DNA of 64,000 bases, taken from NCBI GenBank assembly GCA_012103535.1, contig WLWQ01000003.1:310001-374000 (forward strand). The letters are read 5' to 3'. Position 1 is the stretch's first letter. Every line of letters starts with the position of its first letter. Below the pieces are notes generated by a model that worked only from the letters and a program-made list of their open reading frames with translations, did no database searches and was not told the origin of the DNA. Origin of the DNA: Pseudomonadales bacterium. Its GTDB lineage: Bacteria; Pseudomonadota; Gammaproteobacteria; Pseudomonadales; Pseudohongiellaceae. Made by a program: the position numbers and the translations under genes. Shown piece by piece: positions 44,618-55,971 of the stretch.

Positions 44618-45580
44618 ATGGACTATAGTGAATTCAAAGCCTCTGTTGCCAATACTCACTTAGCACCGCTAATTTACTTCGCTGAAGAAGACTACCTTCA
44701 GCAGTTAAAACACGGGGATTTCCCGAGATGGCGCAAGCACCTGAAGGAATTTCCAGAAGTAACAACTGCGAATTTCGATTTCGGTGAAGTTGTCAAGATT
44801 GGCAAGGCTGAAGACATCGACAGCCATGTGCAAGCTGAGATAAAGCGCTTACTGCTAGAAATGATTCCCTGGCGCAAGGGTCCATTCGAAGTATTGGGTA
44901 TCCCAATCGATTCCGAATGGAAATCCAATCTAAAGTGGGCCCGCTTGGCAAAGAAGATTACTTCTTTAACCGGAAAGAAAATTTTGGACATCGGTTGCGG
45001 TAATGGTTACTACGGCTTCCGTATGCTCGCTCAGGAACCGGAGCTGGTTGTGGGTATCGATCCGCATTTGGCGTACGTCGCCCAATTTTGGGCACTCAAG
45101 CAGTTTGCTACCAAGCTTCCTCTGCATATTCTGCCCTGCGCGCTAGAGCAAATAAGTGATCCACTGGAATGTTTTGATAGTGTGTTTTCAATGGGTGTGA
45201 TTTATCACCGACGCTCCCCAATCGATCATCTGCTGCAATGCAAAAAGTGTCTTACTCCAGGTGGAGAACTGGTTTTAGAAACCCTATATGTTGATGGGCC
45301 CACAGGTTACTCATTGATACCTGAAAAAAGATACGCTCGCATGTCGAATGTCTGGTTCGTCCCAAGTATCGGCACACTCGAGCAATGGTTGACGCGATGT
45401 GGATTTAAGAATATCCAAATTGTTGACGACTCCACGACTACGATCAATGAGCAACGTAAAACTGAATGGATGCCGTTTGCTTCGCTCGAAGATGCACTTG
45501 ATAAATCTGATTCAAGCAAAACCATAGAAGGGTCACCTGCCCCAAAAAGAATTGTTGTACTCGCCAACACACCTTCATAA
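44618..45580 (+). CDS. cmoB: tRNA U34 carboxymethyltransferase
   Basis: CmoB transfers the carboxymethyl group of carboxy-SAM to 5-hydroxyuridine 34 of tRNAs. The 320-residue product shows MIPWRKGPFEVLGIPIDSEW, the cofactor loop ILDIGCGNGYYGFRML and VFSMGVIYHRRSPIDHL. It works with CmoA just upstream. Downstream lies a 232-base gap and a transposase-like gene. Confidence 0.95.
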   Translation: MDYSEFKASVANTHLAPLIYFAEEDYLQQLKHGDFPRWRKHLKEFPEVTTANFDFGEVVKIGKAEDIDSHVQAEIKRLLLEMIPWRKGPFEVLGIPIDSEWKSNLKWARLAKKITSLTGKKILDIGCGNGYYGFRMLAQEPELVVGIDPHLAYVAQFWALKQFATKLPLHILPCALEQISDPLECFDSVFSMGVIYHRRSPIDHLLQCKKCLTPGGELVLETLYVDGPTGYSLIPEKRYARMSNVWFVPSIGTLEQWLTRCGFKNIQIVDDSTTTINEQRKTEWMPFASLEDALDKSDSSKTIEGSPAPKRIVVLANTPS

Positions 45581-45592
45581 CATTTATTAAAA

Positions 45593-45615
45593 GGGGTCAA
45601 GCCTCCTTTAATTCC
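45593..45615. repeat. GGGTCA-type repeat, copy 1
   Basis: The string from 45594 reads GGGTCAAGCCTCCTTTAATTC. A shorter relative lies at 45768-45783. Such GGGTCA-containing elements often accompany genes for REP-associated Y1-like transposases in gammaproteobacteria; that link is from general knowledge, not tested here. Confidence 0.5.
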
Positions 45616-45767
45616 TGATAATTTCAAATAAAACTAATTGCAATTGCAGTGACACATTTATCAGTTTAACCCGCTGTTTTTCGACTCAAAACAAATTCGA
45701 TTGTTTCAATCTTAATTGAGTTGACGCACTCTACTAATTACGTTAGTTATACGCCTTGATCCATATA

Positions 45768-45783
45768 GGGTCAGCTCTAATTC
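45768..45783. repeat. GGGTCA-type repeat, copy 2
   Basis: GGGTCAGCTCTAATTC equals copy 1 apart from five missing bases. It ends 29 bases before the start of the transposase-like gene, so both copies are on its 5' side. No copy was seen on the 3' side. Confidence 0.5.
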
Positions 45784-45812
45784 TATCCATTAAAAACAAT
45801 AGAGAATAAAAG

Positions 45813-46781
45813 ATGGCCAGACCTCTTCGAATTGAATATCCAGATGCGGTTTACCATGTTTCAAATTATGGTTTGGATAATCAACGTGTATTTCCATCCG
45901 CAAAATATTTCGATGCCTTTTTGGAAGGACTAGAAGAAACTTGCTCGCGCTTGAATGTAGAGGTTCACGCCTTTTGCTTACTGCGCGATCAATATCACTT
46001 AGTAATCCAAACCCCAGAGGCAAACCTTTCCAGATTTATGCGTCAAGTTGATGGGCTGTACACTCAGCAATATCAGCGCATGAAGCGTAGCGATGGATCT
46101 CTCTTCCGTGGGAGATACAAAGCTGTGCTGGTGCAGCCAGAAAATTACTTGCTGCCCCTTTCTGGTTTTATTCATTCGAAAGTAAAAGCTTCCGAATTAA
46201 CCAAGTACCCCTATAGCAGTTACACCTACTTCACACGTAAAGCTAAACCTCCCGCCTGGTTTAATCGAGATGATACGTTAAAGCAGCTTAGAGTGGCTGC
46301 AGCTAAGCGTGCCGCCGCCTATAAGAAATATGTTGCGGCAGGTGTTGACGAGGAAACAGCTCATTTTTACGGAAAGAAAAACCTTTCATCCATTATGGGT
46401 GACAATAAGTTTAGAAAGGCTGCTCAGAGAAAACGATCTGCGACTTCGGTTCGCGGCGTGTCTCGAGGTGCCAACTCGAAATGGCGTCCTAGCTGCAAGC
46501 AAATTATTACGGCAGTAGCGAAACAATTTAAAGTTTCAGAGGCGAGCATCTATAAGGCGGCTCGTGGACCAGGTTCGAAAAACGTTCCGCGCTGGGTTGC
46601 CATATATCTCTGTCAAGAACTGTCCGCAGTTACTCTGCAAGCAATCGCCAAGTTATTTAAACTGAAGCGCTACGGTACAGTTTCAACGACGGTAGGAAAG
46701 CTCAAGAAAGAATTTGAGGATAACCCTAAAGTGTTGGCAACGACTGAGAAGTTAACGAGGCAACTAAGCCGCGGCAAATAA
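45813..46781 (+). CDS. Y1-transposase-like (RAYT-like) protein with degenerate active site and DnaA-C-like domain
   Basis: A 322-residue protein. Residues 1-140 have the IS200/REP-associated tyrosine transposase fold: RPLRIEYPDAVYHV, LFRGRYKAVLV and YPYSSYTYF. The HUH metal motif, normally like NHYHLLL, reads DQYHLVI with Gln60 for the first His. The catalytic Tyr, normally in RYIHLNPVRA-like helices, is Phe119 (GFIHSKVKAS). The C-terminal part (about 228-290) resembles the DnaA C-terminal DNA-binding domain. It may be a catalytically dead, retained DNA-binding protein. It is bounded by a strong terminator and sits between cmoB and rpmG. Confidence 0.75.
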   Translation: MARPLRIEYPDAVYHVSNYGLDNQRVFPSAKYFDAFLEGLEETCSRLNVEVHAFCLLRDQYHLVIQTPEANLSRFMRQVDGLYTQQYQRMKRSDGSLFRGRYKAVLVQPENYLLPLSGFIHSKVKASELTKYPYSSYTYFTRKAKPPAWFNRDDTLKQLRVAAAKRAAAYKKYVAAGVDEETAHFYGKKNLSSIMGDNKFRKAAQRKRSATSVRGVSRGANSKWRPSCKQIITAVAKQFKVSEASIYKAARGPGSKNVPRWVAIYLCQELSAVTLQAIAKLFKLKRYGTVSTTVGKLKKEFEDNPKVLATTEKLTRQLSRGK

Positions 46782-46796
46782 CAATTCGCTAGAAAC

Positions 46797-46836
46797 AAAA
46801 AGCCGGTATTTTCTGCATGAAAATACCGGCTTTTTT
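46797..46836. terminator. Bidirectional intrinsic terminator
   Basis: A perfect 12-base stem (46801-46812 with 46820-46831) and seven-base loop, with A run before and T run after. It can end transcription of the RAYT-like gene on the plus strand and of rpmB-rpmG on the minus strand. Confidence 0.92.
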
Positions 46837-46850
46837 GTGCGTGCTTAAAA

Positions 46851-47006
46851 CTATTTGATTTTCGATTCTTTGTACATTACATGCTTGCGAACAACAGGAT
46901 CGTATTTCTCGATCTCTATTTTGTCAGGCATGGTGCGTTTGTTTTTGTCAGTGGTGTAGTAGTGGCCAGTGCCAGCACTCGATACTAATTTAACTTTTTC
47001 TCTCAT
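46851..47006 (-). CDS. rpmG: 50S ribosomal protein L33
   Basis: A 51-residue ribosomal protein. The translation starts [19 protein letters not shown] and continues [19 protein letters not shown], ending in ESKIK, a standard L33 without the zinc-binding cysteine pairs found in some paralogues. It lies 21 bases downstream of rpmB in the usual rpmB-rpmG operon. The reading was made directly from the minus strand from ATG at 47006 to TAG at 46851. Confidence 0.95.
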   Translation of the reverse strand: MREKVKLVSSAGTGHYYTTDKNKRTMPDKIEIEKYDPVVRKHVMYKESKIK

Positions 47007-47027
47007 ATCTCGTTTCCTACTATCCGC

Positions 47028-47264
47028 TTAGACCTGAATGCCTTTGGCGCGAACGTCGGCTAATACCGCGTCAATGCCTAGCTTATCGATTATGCGCATC
47101 CCTTTAGTGGATACTCGAAGTTTCACAAAGCGTTTTTCAGACTCTACCCAAAAACGATGAGAATGAATATTTGGCGAAAAAATGCGCCGCGTTTTATTGT
47201 GTGCGTGTGAAACATTGTTTCCTGTAACCGGCTTTTTGCCCGTTACCATACAAACCCTAGACAT
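47028..47264 (-). CDS. rpmB: 50S ribosomal protein L28
   Basis: A 78-residue ribosomal protein with the standard start [20 protein letters not shown] and [17 protein letters not shown]. Standard length. A near-consensus promoter lies 90-120 bases upstream, and rpmG follows. Confidence 0.97.
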   Translation of the reverse strand: MSRVCMVTGKKPVTGNNVSHAHNKTRRIFSPNIHSHRFWVESEKRFVKLRVSTKGMRIIDKLGIDAVLADVRAKGIQV

Positions 47265-47352
47265 CGTTCTGCCTCGTACTTTCGAATTCTTAGAATTGGT
47301 AGACCCGGGAATGAATTTGCTGCTTCAGCCTGGGCCCAAAAAAGAGCTGCGT

Positions 47353-47381
47353 TTTATACCAGAACACCCCCTTAATAGCAA
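47353..47381 (-). promoter_or_regulatory. Sigma-70 promoter for rpmB-rpmG
   Basis: On the minus strand TTGCTA (47376-47381) and TATAAA (47353-47358) are separated by exactly 17 bases. Transcription would start near 47346, giving a leader of about 80 bases before the rpmB ATG. This is the best-matching promoter seen in the window. Confidence 0.7.
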
Positions 47382-47447
47382 GAAATCTGGCGCCAGCGCT
47401 CTGAATCAGTAATCTGCTACACGCCTTTATTCTCGCTGGCTTTTGCA

Positions 47448-48122
47448 TCAGACCAGGGAACGTTCAGTCATGGAAACGACTTCATTGGTGCCCACGACTA
47501 GATGGTCCAGAATTCTTACATCGATGGCGCCCAATGCCCGTTTTAGTTTTGCGGTAATCGCGATGTCCGCCTGACTCGGTTCTGCCACCCCAGAAGGATG
47601 ATTGTGAGCAAAGATTATTGCCGCAGCATTGTTAGCCAGGCAGCGCTTAATCACTTCTCTTGGATATACGCTGGCTCCATCTATCGTGCCTTTAAATAGC
47701 TCTTCAAAAGCCAGCACCTGGTGCTGCGCATTCAAAAATATGCCGCAGAATACTTCAATTTCACAGCTGTAGAATTTTCGCTGTAAAAACTGCTTGGCTT
47801 TATCGGTGTTAGTAAGTGCTTCCTTACTTTTTAATACGCACAAATCCTGACGATTTGTAATTTCCTTTATTGCCTGGAGACTTGCTATTTTTGCAGGCCC
47901 CATGCCCGCAACGGTGTTCAAATCGACTTCTTTGGCCGCCGTTACTGCCGCCAAATTGCCGAATTTCTGCAGCAACTGCCGGCCCAAGGCAAGGGCCGAC
48001 TGCCCCTTGTATCCGGTTGCCAAAATCACGGCGAGGAGTTCCGCATCGGATAATGCCGAAGAACCAGAGTTTAAGAGCTTTTCGCGAGGTTTTTCACCTT
48101 CAGGCCATGATTTTATGGACAT
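47448..48122 (-). CDS. radC: RadC/JAB-domain protein
   Basis: A 224-residue RadC-family protein: an N-terminal helix-hairpin-helix region (VAGMGPAKIASLQAIKEI) and a C-terminal JAB/MPN+ metal site (IIFAHNHPSGVAEPSQAD). The former link to DNA repair is not established; the biochemical role is unknown. It is divergent from coaBC, an order conserved in many gammaproteobacteria. Confidence 0.94.
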   Translation of the reverse strand: MSIKSWPEGEKPREKLLNSGSSALSDAELLAVILATGYKGQSALALGRQLLQKFGNLAAVTAAKEVDLNTVAGMGPAKIASLQAIKEITNRQDLCVLKSKEALTNTDKAKQFLQRKFYSCEIEVFCGIFLNAQHQVLAFEELFKGTIDGASVYPREVIKRCLANNAAAIIFAHNHPSGVAEPSQADIAITAKLKRALGAIDVRILDHLVVGTNEVVSMTERSLV

Positions 48123-48265
48123 GGTAGTTATCCGCTTACTAGAAAACGGTTTCAGCCTAGGCGAATGGCCCTAAAAACACTCAATTTCTGGTCAAATTGC
48201 GTCAGCTAATTTGAGCTGCTAGTCTACCCCTCCTTAAATTCATGCCCGAATTTTCAACGGTTTCC

Positions 48266-49453
48266 ATGTTAAGCCTCACTAACAAACGCATAATTCTTGG
48301 TATCACTGGTGGCATCGCTGCTTATAAGTGTGCTGAGTTAACTCGGCTCTTTGCGAAAGCTGGTGCCGAAGTGCGAGTAGCTATGACTAAAGCGGCAACG
48401 GAGTTTATTACGCCATTAACAATGCAAGCGCTTTCCGGAAATCGTGTGTCCCTGGATTTACTCGATACCGAAGCAGAAGCTGCCATGGGACATATTGAGT
48501 TGGCACGGTGGGCTGACCTGGTGTTGGTGGCACCGGCAACTGCTGATTTCATTGCGCGCATTGCTCATGGTCAGGCGGACGATATTCTTTCGACATTAGT
48601 GATAGCAACGAGTGCGCCAATAGCTGTCGCCCCAGCAATGAATCAAGCGATGTGGGCTGATTCGGGGACGCAAGCAAATTTATCCGAACTAGCCGAAAGA
48701 GGATTTAAAATTTTTGGTCCAGGCGAAGGCGAACAAGCTTGTGGCGATGTTGGCCTAGGCCGCATGTTAGAACCAGAACAACTCATTGATCACTGCGCCG
48801 GTTTGTTTGAAGTTGGTCAATTAGCGGGTAAGCGATTTGTAATTACCGGCGGTCCGACCAGGGAAGCAATCGATCCAGTTCGTTTTATTAGCAATCACAG
48901 CTCCGGGAAAATGGCCTATGCCCTTGCGCAAGAAGCAGCTGCTGCTGGCGCGCAAGTCACGCTTGTGAGTGGTCCGGTTAATTTGTCGACTCCTGATTCG
49001 GTAACAAGAATAGATGTCACCAGCGCAGAAGAAATGCTGACTGCTGTTATGGAAAACATAAATGAAGCAGATGTGTTTATTGGTGTCGCGGCAGTTGCTG
49101 ACTATCGACCCAAGCAACAAGTGAAAGAAAAAATTAAGAAAGACAGCGAGGATCTCAATTTAGAGTTAATCAAAAACCCTGACATTATCAGTGAGGTTTC
49201 GAAATTAGATTCTAAACCGTTCGTAGTTGGTTTTGCTGCGGAAACAAATTCAATAGTTGAAAACGGCAGAGTAAAACTTGAAAAGAAAAACTTAGACCTG
49301 CTATTTGCAAATAGTGCGACTGAGACTTTTAACAGCGATTCGATTTCCGTGACTGCGATCAGTTCTGACCAGGAATTTGAAATTCCCACCGCAAACAAAA
49401 ATGTCGTTGCACGAGAAATGCTCAAGCTAGTCAGTGAAAGTGTAAAAAGTTGA
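48266..49453 (+). CDS. coaBC: Bifunctional phosphopantothenoylcysteine decarboxylase / phosphopantothenate-cysteine ligase
   Basis: CoaBC (Dfp) performs two steps of CoA synthesis. The N-terminal flavoprotein (CoaC) half has ILGITGGIAAYKCAEL, the active-site histidine in AMGHIELARW and PAMNQAMW. The CoaB half has FVITGGPTREAIDPVRFISN and VAAVADYRP. I place the start at ATG 48266; another in-frame ATG at 48242 would add eight residues, and neither has a good ribosome site. The dut gene that usually follows is absent; algC comes seven bases later. Confidence 0.95.
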   Translation: MLSLTNKRIILGITGGIAAYKCAELTRLFAKAGAEVRVAMTKAATEFITPLTMQALSGNRVSLDLLDTEAEAAMGHIELARWADLVLVAPATADFIARIAHGQADDILSTLVIATSAPIAVAPAMNQAMWADSGTQANLSELAERGFKIFGPGEGEQACGDVGLGRMLEPEQLIDHCAGLFEVGQLAGKRFVITGGPTREAIDPVRFISNHSSGKMAYALAQEAAAAGAQVTLVSGPVNLSTPDSVTRIDVTSAEEMLTAVMENINEADVFIGVAAVADYRPKQQVKEKIKKDSEDLNLELIKNPDIISEVSKLDSKPFVVGFAAETNSIVENGRVKLEKKNLDLLFANSATETFNSDSISVTAISSDQEFEIPTANKNVVAREMLKLVSESVKS

Positions 49454-49460
49454 ACTGCTG

Positions 49461-51778
<2,318 letters not shown>

Positions 51779-51816
51779 CAATGCTTCAATGCTCAATCGA
51801 CGGATAGCTATTCTTG

Positions 51817-52440
51817 ATGAAAACTAGCAACAAGACATCGCGCAAAGATCAAATCCTGCAAGCCCTGGCTCGCATGTTGGAATCATCTCCTGGTGAACGG
51901 ATTACGACTGCTGCCCTGGCTAAAGAAGTGGGTGTTTCAGAAGCGGCGCTCTATCGGCATTTTCCAAGCAAGGCAAGAATGTTTGAAGGCCTGATTAAAT
52001 TTATTGAAGAGACCTTGTTCTTAAGAATTTCGAGAATACTAAATGAAGAAAGCAGCGCAGAAATTCGTTGCCATAAAATTCTGACTTTGTTGCTGACTTT
52101 TTCCGCCAAGAATCCGGGTATGACCCGATTGCTTACTGGTGACGCCTTGGCCGGAGAAACAGAACGTCTGCGGGAACGCATTGCACAGTTCTACAATCGA
52201 CTTGAAGCACAGTTAAAACAAGTATTGCGGGAAGCACAGATTCGAGAAAATTTGAAACCAACTGTTTCTCCAGCAGCGCTTGCAAATTTGTTATTGGCTA
52301 CTGCAGAAGGCAGACTAATTCAATTCGTTCGCAGTGAATTCAAAGAGTCGCCGCTCGATCATTGGGACACTCAATGGGAATATTTGTGCAGGAATCTATT
52401 GGAGCCATTTGCAGCAGCAAATGCTGCATCCGCCGGCTAG
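51817..52440 (+). CDS. slmA: Nucleoid occlusion factor, TetR-family
   Basis: SlmA binds specific DNA sites and blocks FtsZ assembly over the nucleoid. The 207-residue product has the family start RKDQILQALARMLESSPGER and the TetR helix-turn-helix ITTAALAKEVGVSEAALYRHF. The order argB-slmA-pyrE agrees with slmA next to pyrE in enterobacteria. It converges with pyrE. The identification as SlmA rather than another TetR regulator rests on the N-terminal sequence and position. Confidence 0.9.
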   Translation: MKTSNKTSRKDQILQALARMLESSPGERITTAALAKEVGVSEAALYRHFPSKARMFEGLIKFIEETLFLRISRILNEESSAEIRCHKILTLLLTFSAKNPGMTRLLTGDALAGETERLRERIAQFYNRLEAQLKQVLREAQIRENLKPTVSPAALANLLLATAEGRLIQFVRSEFKESPLDHWDTQWEYLCRNLLEPFAAANAASAG

Positions 52441-52456
52441 TAGAAAATCTCTGGAC

Positions 52457-53104
52457 TCAAACGCCGTATTTCTCTCGATAAGCTGCAACAGCGCTTAGAT
52501 GTTGTTGCAGTATGCTATCACTCGAAGCTTCCAAGTAATCAATTATGTTTTGCAAATCGATAATATTAGTAACTGCAATTTGGTAAGTCTGTTCAATTTC
52601 CTGAATAGCTGAAAGCTCACTAATACCTCGTTCTTGCCTGTCCATTGCTACGGCTATGCCACTAAGCTTTGCATTATTGTTTTGTATAATTTCCACGGCT
52701 TCGCGAATAGCGGTACCAGCAGTAATTACATCGTCGATTATTAATACATTACCGGACAGTTCGGCACCAACGATAAGTCCACCTTCCCCATGATCTTTCG
52801 CTTCCTTCCGGTTAAAGCAAAAGGGTTTGTTTAATCCATGGTTATTGGCTAAGGCGATAGCCGATGCCGAAACAAGAGGGATGCCTTTATAGGCTGGACC
52901 AAACATCACATCAAATTCTTGTTCGGAGTATGCAATTGCTGTCGCATAACATTTCGCCAAGAATGCCAGCTTTTCTCCGTTGTTGAATAATCCCGCATTA
53001 AAAAAGTAGGGGCTAACTCTTCCTGACTTTAAAGTGAATTCGCCAAATTTTAGAATTTCATTGTCAAGTACAAATTCTAAAAACTCTGATTGAAAATCTT
53101 GCAT
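52457..53104 (-). CDS. pyrE: Orotate phosphoribosyltransferase
   Basis: PyrE converts orotate and PRPP into orotidine monophosphate in pyrimidine synthesis. The 215-residue product has the N-terminal [28 protein letters not shown], the [13 protein letters not shown] loop and the PRPP motif [13 protein letters not shown]. It lies 16 bases downstream of rph on the same strand. Confidence 0.96.
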   Translation of the reverse strand: MQDFQSEFLEFVLDNEILKFGEFTLKSGRVSPYFFNAGLFNNGEKLAFLAKCYATAIAYSEQEFDVMFGPAYKGIPLVSASAIALANNHGLNKPFCFNRKEAKDHGEGGLIVGAELSGNVLIIDDVITAGTAIREAVEIIQNNNAKLSGIAVAMDRQERGISELSAIQEIEQTYQIAVTNIIDLQNIIDYLEASSDSILQQHLSAVAAYREKYGV

Positions 53105-53120
53105 CGTCTTTCCTGTCGCC

Positions 53121-53852
53121 TTAGGAATCGGCTAAAGCTTCTTGCTGTTTACTGACAAGGATTTTTATTCCAGCCTCAGCCAAGCCTACCATTTCTAGTA
53201 ATTGCCCATGGGAAAAATCTCCGTCTTCACCGGTTCCTTGCAGTTCAATAAATCCCCCTGACTGGGTCATTACAATATTCATGTCAGTCTCTGCAGTAGA
53301 GTCTTCATCGTAATCCAGATCGAGAACTGCTCTGCCGTTGTGAATACCAACTGAAACAGAAGCAACTAACTGATTAAACGATGAAGCGCTGACCAGGTTT
53401 TTTGCAACCATGTAACTAATAGCGTCATGCAATGCTACGCAACCGCCTGTGATAGATGCGGTTCGAGTGCCGCCATCAGCCTGAATTACATCACAATCAA
53501 CTTTGATGGTGTTCTCGCCAAGCTCTTTTAAATTTATAGCGGCGCGCAGTGAGCGACCAATCAACCGTTGAATCTCTAAGCTGCGGCCAGATTGCTTACC
53601 CCTGGCTGCTTCCCTGTCCATGCGGGTACCGGTGGAGCGAGGCAGCATCCCATACTCAGCCGTTACCCATCCTTGCCCAGTTCCTTTTAAGAATCGTGGT
53701 ACCGATTCTTCAACGGTCGCGTTGCACAATACTTTGGTTTCACCAAATTCCACCAAAACTGAGCCTTCAGCATGTTTGGTATAACTGCGTGTAATTGCAA
53801 TTTCTCGAAGCTCGTCTGGATTTCGTTTACTCGGGCGTAATATATCCGTCAT
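53121..53852 (-). CDS. rph: Ribonuclease PH
   Basis: RNase PH is a phosphorolytic 3' exonuclease that trims tRNA ends. The 243-residue product starts with [17 protein letters not shown], has [37 protein letters not shown] and [16 protein letters not shown], and ends slightly beyond the usual length. The rph-pyrE order is common. It is divergent from the yicC-like gene. Confidence 0.96.
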   Translation of the reverse strand: MTDILRPSKRNPDELREIAITRSYTKHAEGSVLVEFGETKVLCNATVEESVPRFLKGTGQGWVTAEYGMLPRSTGTRMDREAARGKQSGRSLEIQRLIGRSLRAAINLKELGENTIKVDCDVIQADGGTRTASITGGCVALHDAISYMVAKNLVSASSFNQLVASVSVGIHNGRAVLDLDYDEDSTAETDMNIVMTQSGGFIELQGTGEDGDFSHGQLLEMVGLAEAGIKILVSKQQEALADS

Positions 53853-54001
53853 TGGTTTCGCTTTTTCCTGCTATTCAAAGATGCAGCGGATTATCCTTGA
53901 AATTAGGTGTTGTTGCGAGCGAACGTATTACTTGTATTGCGAACTGTGTTTACCGCCGTATTGAGATAGAATAGCGGCTCTTTGAAACCGAGCCAGATAC
54001 T

Positions 54002-54868
54002 ATGATGTTAAGTATGACTGCCTTCTCCAGGCAGCAAATAGATCGAGAGTGGGGCTCCCTAACATGGGAACTACGTTCTGTTAATCACCGCTACTTGGAG
54101 TCCAGTGTTCGGCTTCCTGAATCTTTTCGTGGTTTGGAAAATGTCATTCGAGATTCTGTCAGAAAAAAACTAAACCGCGGTAAAGTTGAATGCCAACTAA
54201 GATTTCAAGCGACAGAGTCGAGTCAATCGGACCTGCATCTGAATAAGGATCTAATTAAGAAATTAGTTGACGCAAACAATGAGATTAATCAATTAACAGA
54301 TTTAGATAATCAGATAACTTCTGCTGAGATACTGCGCTGGCCCGGTGTAATCACCGACCAGGATATCGACAAGGAAACTATTGAAGAGGAAGCTCTCACT
54401 CTTTTCGCGGCGGCTCTCGAAGACTTAATCAGCACGCGGGAAAGAGAAGGTGAGGCGTTGAAAGGATTTATAAATCAGCGCATCGCTTCGATTAGAGAAA
54501 TAGTCGCATCGATTCGTAGCAAAATGCCGGACATAATCAGCGGCCAGCGAAAAAATTTGATGGACCGATTGGAAGAACTCAAGGCAGAATTGGAGCCAAC
54601 AAGACTGGAACAGGAAGTGGCTATCCTGGCGCAGAAAGCAGACGTGGACGAAGAATTAGACCGATTGGATTCTCATTTAAACGAAGTTGAAAGAGTCATC
54701 GAATCTAAAGGTCAAAAAGGCAGGCGCTTGGACTTCTTAATGCAAGAATTAAATCGCGAAGCGAATACTTTGTCGTCGAAGTCGATCGTGGTTGATTCCA
54801 CCCTCGGCGCCGTCGAACTGAAAGTGCTCATTGAACAGATGCGTGAGCAGATACAAAACGTAGAATAG
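54002..54868 (+). CDS. yicC: YicC-family protein
   Basis: A 288-residue YicC-like protein. The start MLSMTAFSRQQ, LTWELRSVNHRYLES and the C-terminal DUF1732 segment RRLDFLMQELNREANTLSSK are diagnostic. YicC has been linked to RNA degradation as an endoribonuclease. Two adjacent ATGs (54002, 54005) are possible starts. It is followed by gmk after about 12 bases, the usual arrangement. Confidence 0.92.
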   Translation: MMLSMTAFSRQQIDREWGSLTWELRSVNHRYLESSVRLPESFRGLENVIRDSVRKKLNRGKVECQLRFQATESSQSDLHLNKDLIKKLVDANNEINQLTDLDNQITSAEILRWPGVITDQDIDKETIEEEALTLFAAALEDLISTREREGEALKGFINQRIASIREIVASIRSKMPDIISGQRKNLMDRLEELKAELEPTRLEQEVAILAQKADVDEELDRLDSHLNEVERVIESKGQKGRRLDFLMQELNREANTLSSKSIVVDSTLGAVELKVLIEQMREQIQNVE

Positions 54869-54880
54869 ACGATTGTGACT

Positions 54881-55498
54881 ATGAGCAAGGGAAAGTTATT
54901 TATCATAACCGCGCCTTCCGGTGCCGGAAAAACCACTCTGGTAAACGAGTTAGTGAGCCAGGATGAAAATCTTTGCGTTTCAATTTCTCATACTACTCGT
55001 CCGGCTCGCCCAGGTGAGAATGACTCAGTTGATTACCATTTCATTGAGAAACCAGAGTTCATGGGCATGTTGTCCGATGGTGACTTCTTGGAATCCGCCG
55101 AAGTATATGGTCATCACTATGGCACTTCACAGCTTTGGGTAAATGAGCAACTTAAACAGGGGCTCGATGTCATTTTAGAAATCGATTGGCAGGGCGCGGC
55201 TCAAATTCGTAATCTCTTTCCAAACTCTTGTTCCATTTTTATTCTTCCTCCTTCTATAGAAACACTCACTAAAAGACTGCAAGAGCGGGCTCAAGACGAT
55301 AGTGATACTATTGAGAGTCGCATGCAGCAAGCACGCAGCGTTATTGAGCATGTAGCTGAAGCAGACTATGTAGTCGTGAATGACGATTTCGAAATTGCTT
55401 TACAAGATATTGGAGCAATAATACGTACCCAACGCCTCGGGGTAACGACTCAGCAGGAGAATCTAAATCAATTGCTCAACAGTCTTACTCGTGGCTAG
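54881..55498 (+). CDS. gmk: Guanylate kinase
   Basis: Gmk phosphorylates GMP to GDP. The 205-residue product has the P-loop IITAPSGAGKTTL, ISHTTRPARPGE and DYHFIEKPEF for GMP binding, and VILEIDWQGAAQIR. The ATG at 54881 or a GTG at 54875 could be the start. It belongs to the yicC-gmk-rpoZ-spoT series; in (p)ppGpp biology it links guanine nucleotide pools with spoT downstream. Confidence 0.96.
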   Translation: MSKGKLFIITAPSGAGKTTLVNELVSQDENLCVSISHTTRPARPGENDSVDYHFIEKPEFMGMLSDGDFLESAEVYGHHYGTSQLWVNEQLKQGLDVILEIDWQGAAQIRNLFPNSCSIFILPPSIETLTKRLQERAQDDSDTIESRMQQARSVIEHVAEADYVVVNDDFEIALQDIGAIIRTQRLGVTTQQENLNQLLNSLTRG

Positions 55499-55544
55499 CG
55501 CCTTCTCCTACCTCTGAATTGATGCATTTCAGGCAAGAATTCTG

Positions 55545-55550
55545 TACAAT
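55545..55550 (+). promoter_or_regulatory. Candidate -10 box upstream of rpoZ
   Basis: TACAAT at 55545-55550 is a good -10. The nearest -35-like TTGATG (55519-55524) is 20 bases away, which is too far for an optimal promoter. It lies in the gmk-rpoZ gap, where rpoZ promoters are expected. Confidence 0.35.
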
Positions 55551-55582
55551 CCCCGGCCCTTTCTAGAGGGGAAGCTTGACCA

Positions 55583-55622
55583 AACCAGTTGTGGGAACTG
55601 CTTGATTTAACTGGTTTTTTCG
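55583..55622 (+). terminator. Possible attenuator or terminator in the rpoZ leader
   Basis: AAACCAGTT (55583-55591) and AACTGGTTT (55610-55618) are perfect nine-base arms around an 18-base loop, followed by T residues. It lies downstream of the candidate -10 and 42 bases before the rpoZ ATG, so it could attenuate read-through into rpoZ-spoT or end the gmk transcript. Confidence 0.5.
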
Positions 55623-55663
55623 TCCAAGCTATTCAACATAACGGTATTATTTAAGGTTCTGAA

Positions 55664-55954
55664 ATGGCAAGAATTACAGTAGAAGATTGTTTAGACAAAG
55701 TAGATAACCGCTTCGAGTTGGTCATGGTTTCGAGCAAGCGTGCGCGACAACTGCAGATTGAAGGCAAAGATCCTCAGGTTTCTGTCGACAATGACAAGCC
55801 TACTGTAATTGCCCTGCGAGAAATCGCCGACGGTCTAGTTAATGCTGACATTCTTATAGAGAAGCCAAGCGTCGAACTGGAAGACATTGAAGGGGTAATA
55901 GAAGAAGCTCCCGTCGTTATCCAACAGGAAGATCCACCCCCCGCTGAAATCTAA
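55664..55954 (+). CDS. rpoZ: RNA polymerase omega subunit
   Basis: RpoZ helps assemble RNA polymerase and contributes to the ppGpp site. The 96-residue product starts [19 protein letters not shown] and contains [10 protein letters not shown] and [14 protein letters not shown], standard for the family; the C-terminal tail is acidic and Pro-rich. spoT follows after 17 bases. Confidence 0.97.
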   Translation: MARITVEDCLDKVDNRFELVMVSSKRARQLQIEGKDPQVSVDNDKPTVIALREIADGLVNADILIEKPSVELEDIEGVIEEAPVVIQQEDPPPAEI

Positions 55955-55971
55955 TATTTAGGAGTCGAGTC

